Source of the DNA: Thermomonas carbonis | Lineage (GTDB): Bacteria; Pseudomonadota; Gammaproteobacteria; Xanthomonadales; Xanthomonadaceae | Length of the DNA stretch: 64,000 bases | NCBI RefSeq assembly: GCF_014396975.1 | Contig: NZ_CP060719.1 | Coordinates: forward strand, 2,018,001 to 2,082,000 | Direction of reading: 5' to 3' | Part shown: positions 42,056 through 50,729 of the stretch, piece by piece | How the letters are laid out: each line of letters starts with the position of its first letter | Position numbering within the stretch: position 1 is the stretch's first letter | Made by a program: the position numbers and the translations under genes | Notes under the pieces: generated by a model | Seen by the model: the letters and a program-made list of their open reading frames with translations, nothing else | Told to the model about the DNA's origin: nothing | The model's database searches: none

Positions 42056-43276
42056 TCAGACGAGCCGGCGACCACCGGTATGTGAGGCGTGCAGCAATTG
42101 CCCGCCAAGCCAATAGCACAGCGCGGCCGGTTGTCGCACGTGCCAGTGGGCGAAGTCGGCGCGCAGGCCCGTGCGCAACACGCCGCGATCCTGCAGGCCG
42201 AGCGCGCGCGCGGCGTTGATCGTCGTGCCACGCAGCGCTTCTTCCGGCGTCAATTTGAAATGCGTGCAGGCCAGTTGCATCGCCTGCTGCAGTGATAGCA
42301 AAGGCGATGTGCCGGGATTGCAGTCGGTCGCGACCGCCATCGGCACGCCGTGCGCGCGCAGCAGGTCCAGTGGCGGCAGCACCGTTTCACGCAACACGTG
42401 GAATGCACCGGGCAGCAGCACCGCGACGGTGCCGGCGTCGGCCATCGCGCGCACGCCGGCCTCGTTCGTATGCTCGATGTGGTCGGCGGACAGTCCATGG
42501 AATTCGGCCGCCAATGCCGCACCGCCGCCATCGCTGAGCTGGTCGGCATGCAGCTTGACCGGCAAACCCAATGCGCGCGCAGCCTCGAACATCCGCCGCG
42601 TCTGCGCGGAAGAAAACCCGATGCGCTCGCAGAACGCATCGACCGCGTCGACCAGACCTTCGCCATGCAATGCCTGCAGCCAGCCGATGGCGGCATCGAT
42701 ATAGCCATCGGCATCGTCGCGATATTCCGCGGGTAGCGCATGCGCGCCGAGGAAGGTGGTTCGCACGCCGATGCCGAGCGTCACTCCGATGCGCCGCGCG
42801 ACGCGCAGCATCTTGCGCTCGTTGTCCAGGTCCAGGCCATAACCAGACTTGATCTCCAGCGTGGTCGCGCCGTCGGCGATCAGCGCACGCGCACGCGGTA
42901 ACGATTGCGCGAGGAGTTCGTCTTCGCCGGCCTCGCGCACCGCGCGCACGCTGGAGAGGATGCCGCCACCGCTGCGCGCGATCTCCTCGTAACTCGCGCC
43001 CTGCAGGCGCAATTCGAATTCGCCGGCGCGATCGCCGGCGAACACGAGATGCGTATGGCAATCGACCAGGCCCGGCGTGACCAGGCCTTCGGCTTCGATC
43101 ACCTCATCGGCGAGCGACGACGCATCGCCGGGCAATCCGCTGCGTGGCCCGACATACACCAGCAGGCCATCCTTCCAGGCCAGCGCGCCGTCTTCGACCA
43201 GGCCGTAGCCGCTGTCGGTATCGAGGGTCGCCAGGCTCGGGCCCAGCAGGAGGCCGTCCCAGCGCTCAGTCGCCAC
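42056..43276 (-). CDS. hutI: imidazolonepropionase
   Basis: A 406-residue amidohydrolase that opens the imidazolone ring in histidine degradation. Metal-site motifs are [40 protein letters not shown] and the late Asp in [14 protein letters not shown] place the start at GTG 43276 ([12 protein letters not shown]), which gives normal family length. The observed frame is open to an ATG at 43441, adding a membrane segment and a Gly/His-rich stretch; I attribute this to a base missing from the overlapping small gene. Confidence 0.92.
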   Translation of the reverse strand: MATERWDGLLLGPSLATLDTDSGYGLVEDGALAWKDGLLVYVGPRSGLPGDASSLADEVIEAEGLVTPGLVDCHTHLVFAGDRAGEFELRLQGASYEEIARSGGGILSSVRAVREAGEDELLAQSLPRARALIADGATTLEIKSGYGLDLDNERKMLRVARRIGVTLGIGVRTTFLGAHALPAEYRDDADGYIDAAIGWLQALHGEGLVDAVDAFCERIGFSSAQTRRMFEAARALGLPVKLHADQLSDGGGAALAAEFHGLSADHIEHTNEAGVRAMADAGTVAVLLPGAFHVLRETVLPPLDLLRAHGVPMAVATDCNPGTSPLLSLQQAMQLACTHFKLTPEEALRGTTINAARALGLQDRGVLRTGLRADFAHWHVRQPAALCYWLGGQLLHASHTGGRRLV

Positions 43277-43441
43277 CACCGCCCCGTCGCCCCCACCATC
43301 GCAACCGTCGTGGTGCGAATGACCGCTGTCTCCACCACCGCCGCCATTGCCGGAACCGTAGCGGCGGCGCAATTGCAGGATCAGCACGACGGCCAAGGCC
43401 ATTGCTGCCAACGTCATCCCGATCACCAGCATTCCGTCCAT
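43266..43441 (-). CDS. small membrane protein with Gly/His-rich tail (in frame with hutI as read)
   Basis: From ATG 43441 the frame encodes one membrane span ([20 protein letters not shown]), basic RRR, then a Gly/Asp/His-rich tail with a Cys (GHSHHDGC). As sequenced it runs into hutI. If the G run at 43282-43285 had five G instead of four, the product would be 58 residues ending in DGGGDGGGGGD and a TGA at 43266-43268, overlapping the hutI GTG. Such short anchored proteins with Gly/Asp tails look self-contained. The real fusion remains possible. Confidence 0.5.
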
Positions 43442-43489
43442 GCGTGAAGCCTACCGCAGGCCACGGCGGGTTTGCGCGACAATGCGCCG

Positions 43490-44731
43490 ATGCACACGCC
43501 GATCACTTCCATCGCGACCCGCAGCGCGCGTGGCTGGGCCCTGCCCGGCATCGTCAACCTGCATTCGCATGCGTTCCAGCGCGCGATGGCCGGGCTGGCC
43601 GAACGCCAGACCGATCCCAATGACTCGTTCTGGACCTGGCGCGAAACCATGTACGCGATGGCCGCGCGCTTCGACCCCGACCTGCTGCATGCGGTCGCCT
43701 CGCAGCTGTACGTGGAAATGCTCGAAGCCGGCTACACCACGGTCTGCGAATTCCACTACCTGCACCACGCGCCCGACGGTGCGCCCTACGCGCAGGCCGA
43801 TGCGATGTCGCAGGCCTTGCTGCGCGCCGCGCGCGACACCGGCATCCGCATTACCTTGCTGCCGGTGCTGTACATGACCGGCGGCTTCGACGGTCGCCCG
43901 CTGTCCGACCGCCAGCGCCGCTTCGGCCACGACGTCGATGCCTACCTGCGATTGCTCGACACCCTGAGGGCGGGCGAGTGCGACACGGTGCGCATCGGTT
44001 GCGCCCTGCACAGCCTGCGCGCGGTGCCGTCCGACGCGATGCATGAGGTGCTGACGGCGCTGCCTGCGGCGTCGCGCATCCACATCCACATTGCGGAACA
44101 GTTGCCTGAAGTCGAGGAATGCGTGGCACTGCGTGGCGCGCGGCCCGTGCAATGGCTGCTGGACAGCGTGCCGGTGGACGCGCGCTGGACGCTGGTGCAC
44201 GCGACCCATCTGGATGAAGAAGAAGTGCGGGACATCGCGGGCAGCGGCGCCACCGTGGCGATCTGCACTACCACCGAAGCGAATCTCGGCGACGGTTTTT
44301 TCCCGCTGCATGATTACCTGGATGCCGGTGGACGCTGGGGCGTCGGTTCGGACTCGAACAGCTCGGTCGATCCGGTCGAGGAACTGCGCTGGCTCGAATA
44401 CGGGCAGCGCCTGCGCGCGCAGCGACGCAACATCGCCTCCAGCATGCGCATGCCCAGCGTCGGTGCGACGTTGCTGAGTGGCGTGCATGCGAGCGCGGCG
44501 GACAGTACCGGTTTCGATGTCGAAGACCGCGTCGTGCTGGATGCCGACGCACCGATCCTGGCCGGTGCGACCGATGGCGACGTGGTGGATCGCTGGCTGT
44601 TCAGCGGCAACCGCCCGCTGGTGCGCGATGTCGAAGTCGCCGGCGTGCGCGTGGTCGAGGATGGCCGGCATCGTGATCGTGATGCGGTGGCCGATCGTTA
44701 TCGCAAGGCGATGAAGGCACTGCTGACTTAG
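43490..44731 (+). CDS. hutF: formimidoylglutamate deiminase
   Basis: A 413-residue amidohydrolase that converts N-formimidoyl-glutamate to N-formylglutamate and ammonia, the step used in the five-enzyme hut pathway. The metal motif is PGIVNLHSHAFQRAMAGLAE; IHIHIAEQ and LVHATHLDEEE give the further His ligands and GVGSDSNSSVDP the Asp. The N-terminus reaches the metal motif at residue about 30, shorter than usual HutF, which has an extra beta domain first. It is divergent from hutI. Confidence 0.88.
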   Translation: MHTPITSIATRSARGWALPGIVNLHSHAFQRAMAGLAERQTDPNDSFWTWRETMYAMAARFDPDLLHAVASQLYVEMLEAGYTTVCEFHYLHHAPDGAPYAQADAMSQALLRAARDTGIRITLLPVLYMTGGFDGRPLSDRQRRFGHDVDAYLRLLDTLRAGECDTVRIGCALHSLRAVPSDAMHEVLTALPAASRIHIHIAEQLPEVEECVALRGARPVQWLLDSVPVDARWTLVHATHLDEEEVRDIAGSGATVAICTTTEANLGDGFFPLHDYLDAGGRWGVGSDSNSSVDPVEELRWLEYGQRLRAQRRNIASSMRMPSVGATLLSGVHASAADSTGFDVEDRVVLDADAPILAGATDGDVVDRWLFSGNRPLVRDVEVAGVRVVEDGRHRDRDAVADRYRKAMKALLT

Positions 44732-44748
44732 AACGACACGCTCTTGCT

Positions 44749-44857
44749 CGTCATTCCTGCGAAGGCAGGAATCCAGTGTCTTGGCTGGTGATGGATTGAA
44801 GTCACTGGATCCCTGCCTTCGCAGGGATGACGGCTTTCGCCGGGATGACGGGATTTT
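44749..44857. repeat. REP-like inverted repeat, copy 2
   Basis: Two 28-base arms (44749-44776 and 44805-44832) pair with two mismatches around 28 bases. They match the arms at 33471-33571 except that CCCGC is CCTGC, with compensating changes. A partial third unit (GGGATGACGGGATT) follows at about 44843-44856. It fills the gap between hutF and ogt. Confidence 0.8.
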
Positions 44858-45351
44858 CAGAACAGCCCGCCCTGTTCCGCAGGCAGCGCGCCTTCCAGCC
44901 GCAGCAGGAATTCCTTGGTCGGCAGGCCGCCACCGAAACCGACCAGTGCGCCGTCGGCGCCGATCACCCGATGGCATGGCAGCACGATCGGCAGCGGGTT
45001 GCGTCCATTCGCGGCACCGACTGCGCGCATCGCATTCGCATTGCCCATGCGCGCCGCGAGTTGCGCGTAGCTGATCGTGGTGCCGAACGGGATGCGTGCG
45101 AGTTCGCGCCACACGGACACCTGGAAGTCGGTGCCGCGCGGCGCCAGCGGCAGGTCGAACGACGTGCGCGTGCCTGCGAAGTACTCGCCGAGTTGCGCCT
45201 CGGTCGCCTGCAGGATCGCGTTGTCGCCGCCGTGCCAGTCGCCGGTGTCGGCGGGGTGGCGGTTCTCGCGGAATTCGATGTGGCGCAGGCCGTGGTCGTC
45301 CGCCGCCAGCATCAGCGGCCCGACCGGACTGTCGATGCGCCGGCACAGCAT
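44857..45351 (-). CDS. ogt: methylated-DNA-[protein]-cysteine S-methyltransferase
   Basis: A 164-residue suicide repair enzyme that takes the alkyl group from O6-alkylguanine. The acceptor Cys is in [15 protein letters not shown], with [17 protein letters not shown] and [18 protein letters not shown] forming the DNA-binding helix-turn-helix. The length fits Ogt rather than Ada. Its ATG shares one base with the stop of the upstream phosphodiesterase gene, so the two are translationally coupled. The gene lies inside a hut region without obvious functional link. Confidence 0.93.
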   Translation of the reverse strand: MLCRRIDSPVGPLMLAADDHGLRHIEFRENRHPADTGDWHGGDNAILQATEAQLGEYFAGTRTSFDLPLAPRGTDFQVSVWRELARIPFGTTISYAQLAARMGNANAMRAVGAANGRNPLPIVLPCHRVIGADGALVGFGGGLPTKEFLLRLEGALPAEQGGLF

Positions 45352-46571
45352 CAGCGATCGTCCTGGAGGGCAGGCAACAGCGGCGCGATGTCGCCATCGT
45401 TCGGTGCCGGGGTGATCCGCAACAGGCGCGCCAGCAACGGATAGACATCGACATTGTCGAAGGCCGGCAAGCGCACGCCGGTGCGGAAAGATGGCCCGAC
45501 CGCAGTGAACACCGCACGCATGCCGATGTCCTCAGGCGCGAAGCCATGCTCGCCCTTCAATGTTGTCGGTGTCGGCCAACGATGCAGCCAGACACGCCAG
45601 CCATCGTCGGCCTGGCAGACGATCGCCGGGATCCGCGGGTTGCGCCCGAAGTGCCAGCTTGCCGGGGTCTCTCCCTTGCGCCAGCACTGGAAGTGGTCAT
45701 GGCGACGCACCAGCGCACGCTCGACCTCGGCCTCGCGGCCCGGGCGCGCGCGCAGCCATGCCATCTGCCCGACCGATTCCACGTCCATCGTATCCGCCGG
45801 CACGATGTCGTCGAGATAACGCGCGTCTTCGGCGCGCACATCGGCCATGCCGTGGTCGGACAACACGATGAGATCCACGCTCTCATCGAGCCCGCGCGCG
45901 CGCAGCCCGTCGCGCAAGCGCGCAAGCCCGGCATCGACCGTGGCCAGCGCTTGCATCGCCGGCTGCGAGCGAGCGCCGGCCGCATGCGAGGCCACGTCGT
46001 ACTGCTCCAGGTAGAGCGTCAGCAAACGCGGCCGTTGTGCGGTCGGCAGGTCCAGCCACGCCAGCACCTGATCCACGCGTGCATCCACCGGCAGGGTGCC
46101 GTCGAACTGTTTCCAGTAACGCGGGCGTTGCCCGGCGATCTCGGCCTCGGAGCCCGGCCAGAACATCGTCGCCGCGATCCCGCCCTGCCGCTGCAGCGTG
46201 GCCCAGATCGGCTCGCCGCCGTACCAGCGGCCGTCGCGCGCGCTGGCCTGCTTGGACACATAGCGCCCCAGCACGGCGTCGTTGATGTTGTTGTTGACGA
46301 TGCCGTGGCGATCCGGACGCAGGCCCGTCGCCAGCGTGTAGTGATTCGGAAAGGTCAGGGTGGGATAGCTCGGTTGCAGCCAAGCGGCCTGCACGCCTTC
46401 GCGGGCGATCGCATCGAGCACCGGCATGCGCCCAGTGCCGGGCACCGCGGCGGGCAGGCCGTCGATCGAGACCAGCACCACGATCGGCGCGGGGCGGGAC
46501 GCAATCGGGGTGGCGCAGCCCTGGACGATCAGCAGCAGCGCCAGCAGACCGGCACGGAACAGGAATGACAT
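45351..46571 (-). CDS. lipoprotein nucleotide pyrophosphatase/phosphodiesterase family protein
   Basis: A 406-residue protein of the alkaline-phosphatase superfamily, ENPP-like. The signal has a lipobox (LLIVQGC), so it is likely a periplasm-facing lipoprotein. Zinc ligands and nucleophile follow the family: VSIDGL, then [14 protein letters not shown] with the catalytic Thr, [11 protein letters not shown], and [10 protein letters not shown], with a late His in KGEHGFAP. The substrate could be nucleotides or phosphodiesters. The ATG at 46571 begins the signal peptide. It overlaps ogt by one base. Confidence 0.87.
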   Translation of the reverse strand: MSFLFRAGLLALLLIVQGCATPIASRPAPIVVLVSIDGLPAAVPGTGRMPVLDAIAREGVQAAWLQPSYPTLTFPNHYTLATGLRPDRHGIVNNNINDAVLGRYVSKQASARDGRWYGGEPIWATLQRQGGIAATMFWPGSEAEIAGQRPRYWKQFDGTLPVDARVDQVLAWLDLPTAQRPRLLTLYLEQYDVASHAAGARSQPAMQALATVDAGLARLRDGLRARGLDESVDLIVLSDHGMADVRAEDARYLDDIVPADTMDVESVGQMAWLRARPGREAEVERALVRRHDHFQCWRKGETPASWHFGRNPRIPAIVCQADDGWRVWLHRWPTPTTLKGEHGFAPEDIGMRAVFTAVGPSFRTGVRLPAFDNVDVYPLLARLLRITPAPNDGDIAPLLPALQDDR

Positions 46572-46679
46572 GGGTCGATGATAACGGAGGCGTGCGACAG
46601 CCCGGCGTCCGTACCGCTGAGTCGAGCCGGGTGCCGGTGCGATAATCGCGGCTTCGCTTGCCTGCAGGAGCCGCCCACG

Positions 46680-48344
46680 ATGTCCAGCCGCGTCGATCCG
46701 TCCCGCGTCATCCGCGCCCCACGCGGCAACCAGCTGACCTGCCGCTCGTGGCTGACCGAAGCGCCGTTCCGGATGCTGCAGAACAACCTGGATGCCGAGG
46801 TCGCCGAAGACCCGACCTCGCTGGTCGTCTACGGCGGCATCGGCCGCGCCGCGCGCGACTGGGCCTGCTACGACAGGATCATCGAAACCCTGAAGACGCT
46901 GGGCGATGACGAGACCCTGCTGATCCAGTCCGGCAAGCCGGTCGGCGTGTTCCCCAGCCATGCCGATGCGCCGCGCGTGCTGCTGGCCAATTCGAACCTG
47001 GTCCCGCATTGGGCCACGTGGGAACACTTCAACGAGCTCGATAAGAAGGGCCTGATGATGTACGGCCAGATGACCGCCGGCAGCTGGATCTACATCGGCA
47101 GCCAGGGCATCGTGCAGGGCACCTACGAAACCTTCGTCGAGATGGGCCGCCAGCATTACGGCGGTTCGCTCAAGGGCAAATGGTTGTTGACCGCCGGACT
47201 CGGCGGCATGGGCGGCGCGCAGCCGCTGGCCGCGAGCTTGGCCGGCATGAGCAGCCTCAACATCGAATGCCGCCAGGCCAGCATCGATTTCCGCCTGAAG
47301 ACGCGCTATGTCGATGAGCAGGCGACAGATCTCGATGACGCCCTCGCGCGCATCGCCAAGTACACGGCATCCGGCGAAGCGAAATCCATCGCACTGCTCG
47401 GCAATGCCGCCGATGTGCTGCCGGAACTCGTGCGTCGCGGCGTGCGCCCCGATTGCGTCACCGACCAGACCAGCGCGCACGACCCGGTGCATGGCTACCT
47501 GCCGATCGGCTGGACTGTCGTGCAGTGGTTGGCCGAACAGACGGCGAATCCAGACGGCGTGCGCGATGCCGCCAAGAAATCGATGCGCGTGCACGTCGAG
47601 GCGATGCTCGCCTTCCATGCCGCGGGCATCCCCACCGTCGACTACGGCAACAACATCCGGCAGATGGCGAAGGACGAAGGCTGCACCAATGCATTCGATT
47701 TCCCCGGTTTCGTGCCCGCGTACGTGCGGCCGCTGTTCTGCCGCGGCGTCGGCCCCTTCCGCTGGGTCGCGCTGAGCGGCGATCCCGAGGACATCTACAA
47801 GACCGACGCCAAGGTCAAGGAACTGATCCCCGGCGATGCGCACCTGCACAACTGGCTGGACATGGCGCGCGAGCGCATCAGCTTCCAGGGCCTGCCGGCG
47901 CGCATCTGCTGGGTCGGCCTGGGCCTGCGCCACAAGCTGGGTCTGGCCTTCAACGAGATGGTCCGCAATGGCGAACTCAGCGCGCCGGTGGTGATCGGCC
48001 GCGATCACCTGGATTCGGGTTCGGTCGCGTCACCCAACCGCGAAACCGAGGCGATGAAGGACGGCAGCGATGCGGTGTCCGACTGGCCGCTGCTCAACGC
48101 GATGTTGAACGTCGCCGGTGGCGCGACCTGGGTCAGCCTGCACCACGGTGGCGGCGTGGGCATGGGTTACTCGCAGCACAGCGGCGTGGTGATCGTCTGC
48201 GATGGCACGCCGGAAGCCGACAAGCGGATCGCGCGGGTGCTGTGGAACGATCCCGGCACCGGCGTGATGCGGCATGCGGATGCGGGCTACGGGATCGCGA
48301 AGGAGTGCGCGCGGGAGATGGGGTTGAAGTTGCCGATGGTGTAG
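46680..48344 (+). CDS. hutU: urocanate hydratase
   Basis: A 554-residue NAD-dependent urocanase, the second step of histidine degradation. The NAD loop is [16 protein letters not shown], and the conserved active-site region is [17 protein letters not shown]. The N-terminus [19 protein letters not shown] is typical. AGGAG lies 10 bases before the ATG at 46680. hutI and hutF lie 2-4 kb away; hutH and hutG are not in the window. Confidence 0.96.
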   Translation: MSSRVDPSRVIRAPRGNQLTCRSWLTEAPFRMLQNNLDAEVAEDPTSLVVYGGIGRAARDWACYDRIIETLKTLGDDETLLIQSGKPVGVFPSHADAPRVLLANSNLVPHWATWEHFNELDKKGLMMYGQMTAGSWIYIGSQGIVQGTYETFVEMGRQHYGGSLKGKWLLTAGLGGMGGAQPLAASLAGMSSLNIECRQASIDFRLKTRYVDEQATDLDDALARIAKYTASGEAKSIALLGNAADVLPELVRRGVRPDCVTDQTSAHDPVHGYLPIGWTVVQWLAEQTANPDGVRDAAKKSMRVHVEAMLAFHAAGIPTVDYGNNIRQMAKDEGCTNAFDFPGFVPAYVRPLFCRGVGPFRWVALSGDPEDIYKTDAKVKELIPGDAHLHNWLDMARERISFQGLPARICWVGLGLRHKLGLAFNEMVRNGELSAPVVIGRDHLDSGSVASPNRETEAMKDGSDAVSDWPLLNAMLNVAGGATWVSLHHGGGVGMGYSQHSGVVIVCDGTPEADKRIARVLWNDPGTGVMRHADAGYGIAKECAREMGLKLPMV

Positions 48345-48354
48345 AGGAGTGTTC

Positions 48355-48373
48355 GCTCGTACCTTGCAAATCA
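48355..48373. repeat. 19-base motif shared with 15133-15151
   Basis: 17 of 19 bases match a segment just after the cell-wall hydrolase stop codon; the 13-base core ACCTTGCAAATCA is identical. Both copies lie a few bases beyond the 3' end of a gene. Two copies are too few to call a repeat family. Confidence 0.35.
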
Positions 48374-48419
48374 GTAGTGACCAACGCGGTCGTATGCGCT
48401 TTTCGGCTGGGAGGGTTGA

Positions 48420-48750
48420 GTGCAGATTGAATCGCTGAAGTTCGAAGGGGACGTATTGCTTTGTCGCCGACTGGGTTGGTTTTTCAACAGTTCGCCCTGT
48501 CAACGTCATCATTGGTCGAAACAACACGGGTAAATCGCATCTTCTTGAGCCCGTGCGTATTTCATGCGCTGGAATCAAGAGCGCAAACCAGTGGGACCTT
48601 CTCTGCTCAGGCACGTTGGATGAGCAATCTCTGCGCGGCCGTTCCGAAAATATCTCCGAAGGAGATCCGAGAGGGAATCGCTGGACCAGCCATGGCCAGC
48701 AATTCATTGATGTTCCCACCTTCGCCAATGCCATGATGGCGAACGCGTGA
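48420..48750 (+). pseudogene. AAA-family ATPase, N-terminal remnant
   Basis: A GTG at 48420 starts MQIESLKFEG, then the frame shifts at a G run (48447-48450). The next frame reads WVGFSTVRPVNVIIGRNNTGKS, ending in a clear Walker A loop as in OLD/SMC-like ATPases. It continues for about 70 residues to a stop at 48748-48750, with no Walker B or ABC signature. The fragment is therefore both frameshifted and truncated. Such ATPases often belong to defence or mobile modules; no partner gene remains here. Confidence 0.7.
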
Positions 48751-48942
48751 TCCACTGAACGAAGCCCGATGGTCGATCGGCCTTGCCAGGATGAGCGCGG
48801 TTCTTGCGCGTGCCGGCGAGTGCGCGGCTAGATGGTGTGCGTGTACTCGAACACTTCCGGCCGAACGAACCGCGCGAATCGCCTGGTTTCGGCATCAGGC
48901 GTTAGGCGTTTCTCCGCCTGTCGAATCCTATTCGAAACCGAC

Positions 48943-49353
48943 TCACTCGCCAGTCCGGTGGAACGCCGCGAACGCATTGGCGAGTTCTTCCGACTGCGCT
49001 TCCAGGCTGATCTGAGCCACCACACCGCGGACAAGCGGCTTGTCGATCTGAGTGAGTGCGAACTCTTCGACCGGGATTTCTTCGAGGAGTTGCTCGAACG
49101 GCGGACGCTCGCCGTCGGGCATGGTGTCCCACAAGGCGCGGAGATGGACGCGCATCGCCTGTTCGATGCCGGCGTCCATTTCCGTGGCGGTGAGCGATAC
49201 CCGGTTGCCTTGCAGTGTGGGCGTGCCATCGGCCAGGTACACGATGGCGTAGACCTCGCCCAGGTGCGAGTCGTCCGTCCACGCCACGATGCCGAACGGT
49301 CGATCGTCCATGAGCTGGCGAGCGGGGGAGTTGGTGTAGATGCGGATCGGCAT
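48943..49353 (-). CDS. hypothetical protein
   Basis: A 136-residue, acidic, soluble protein with no signal peptide or membrane span. Visible parts are MPIRIYTNSPARQLMDDRPF, a beta-rich centre (GEVYAIVYLADGTPTLQGN) and an acidic helical C-terminus. I do not recognise the family. The ATG at 49353 is the first plausible start after a weak CAGGG. It lies in the accessory-looking 48.4-54.5 kb stretch and is divergent from the GAF gene. Confidence 0.6.
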   Translation of the reverse strand: MPIRIYTNSPARQLMDDRPFGIVAWTDDSHLGEVYAIVYLADGTPTLQGNRVSLTATEMDAGIEQAMRVHLRALWDTMPDGERPPFEQLLEEIPVEEFALTQIDKPLVRGVVAQISLEAQSEELANAFAAFHRTGE

Positions 49354-49594
49354 GCTGGCCCTGGGTATTGGAGATGCCCGGATCCTAACGAGTGGCGCGA
49401 AAGTGCCGGATGAAAGCGCCGGGTCATGCCGTTCATGCAGCTGAAGTGAACCGTCAGGCGGAATGCTGCGGAATGGTACGGCGGCAATGTCCATGACCGG
49501 CATTTTGTGCAACGCTCGGCACGCCAACAGTCCCTCTGCAATTCCAGCCTGCTCGACTCGGCATCGAGCCGCTCCATCAACGAGGCACCGCGTG

Positions 49595-50275
49595 ATGATC
49601 GATGTCCTGATGCCTGAGCGCCTGCGCTATCTGCTGCAGAGCCTGCAAATCAACGAAGCCCTGCGCGAGCTGAATGCCACGACTGGCTATCGGTTCACTG
49701 CGGTCTACCGGTTCACTCCCTCGGGCGCGGCCAATCTGGCGATCTTCGATCGCCAGTCGGACGCACCGGAATCGCTGCTGGTCGTCCCCGAAGGTGCGTC
49801 GTACTGCGGGATCGTCCGCGATTCGAGGAATGCGTTCCTGGTGACTCGTTCACTGGAAGACGGCCGCATCGTCAAGCATCCTGCCCGTGAAGTCGTTCAG
49901 TCGTACTGCGGGGTGCCTCTCATCGGCGAGGATGGGGAAGTGTTCGGAAGCCTCTGTCATTTCGACTTCGAGCCACGCGTGGTGTCAGACGACGTGACGG
50001 AATTGATGTCCGAAGTCTCCCGCTATCTGTCGCCGGAGAGCGGGATGAACGAGTTGGCGGAGACCGTCGCGCAGCGCATCACCCGCCTGGGGCAAATGGC
50101 CAGCGCGATGCGCGACGCCGCAAAGGATCCGGATGAATTGCGGGAAACGTTCGACATGTACGCGCAGCCGGTCAGGCTCCAGGCGGAAGCGTTGAATCCC
50201 TCTGTGCGCGACGCCATGGAACAACGGGTCAGTGCGCTGCTGGCGTCCATCCTCGGATCGCCCCTTCGGGCTTGA
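49595..50275 (+). CDS. GAF domain protein
   Basis: A 226-residue cytoplasmic protein. Residues about 15-150 form a GAF domain (ALRELNATTGYRFTAVYRF, then VQSYCGVPLIGEDGEVFGSLCHFDFEPR, written here as its two ends: VQSYCGVPLIGEDGEVFGS and LCHFDFEPR). The C-terminal third is alpha-helical without a kinase, GGDEF or HTH output domain. The cysteines in YCGI, YCGV and LCHF might bind a ligand or chromophore, but this is speculation. A stand-alone sensor of unknown partner. Confidence 0.75.
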   Translation: MIDVLMPERLRYLLQSLQINEALRELNATTGYRFTAVYRFTPSGAANLAIFDRQSDAPESLLVVPEGASYCGIVRDSRNAFLVTRSLEDGRIVKHPAREVVQSYCGVPLIGEDGEVFGSLCHFDFEPRVVSDDVTELMSEVSRYLSPESGMNELAETVAQRITRLGQMASAMRDAAKDPDELRETFDMYAQPVRLQAEALNPSVRDAMEQRVSALLASILGSPLRA

Positions 50276-50729
50276 GATGCAGAGGCTCTGCGTCGGCGCG
50301 AGAGCCAGGTCTTGGCCGGCGATTGAAGCTTGCAATGCATGCGGCGCGACCGGGGACGCGACGCTTTGTCCAGGCCGTATTGTCACCTGAGAACGCACCA
50401 GCATGGGGACAAGTCAGCGGATTGGCTGCCGCTGAAGCGCATGTAGAGCGCCGCTCACGTGCCGCGCTTCTTGAGTTGCCCGTCAAGCATCGTGGCTGCT
50501 TGGGCATGCCGTTCACGGAAGACCGGTGCGCCGTTCATGTGCAACGAAGTGCTTGAAGCCCAAAAGCGGATTGCGCGAGTACCATGGGATGCACCGTAGC
50601 CGGCCTGATGCGTCACGCGACTGCGATCACGAGTTCACACTGGCACCTCGACGGCAGCCGGCTCTCAGCTTGCCGCTCGCAACTGTTGAAGGGATATGCA
50701 GGAATGCCCCGCATGAAATGGAATTCCGC
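50276..50729 (+). other. 454-base gap without a recognisable gene
   Basis: I see no convincing gene, RNA or terminator here. Short open frames exist but lack family resemblance and ribosome-binding sites. Base composition is slightly lower in GC than the core regions. The promoter of the NHL/FG-GAP gene presumably lies in the 3' half. Confidence 0.5.

Noticed and set aside
48828..48942. Open minus-strand frame ending RFARFVRPEVFEYTHTI
   Set aside because: It looks protein-like but belongs to a frame different from the neighbouring hypothetical gene and has no start or family resemblance; too weak to call a gene or remnant.
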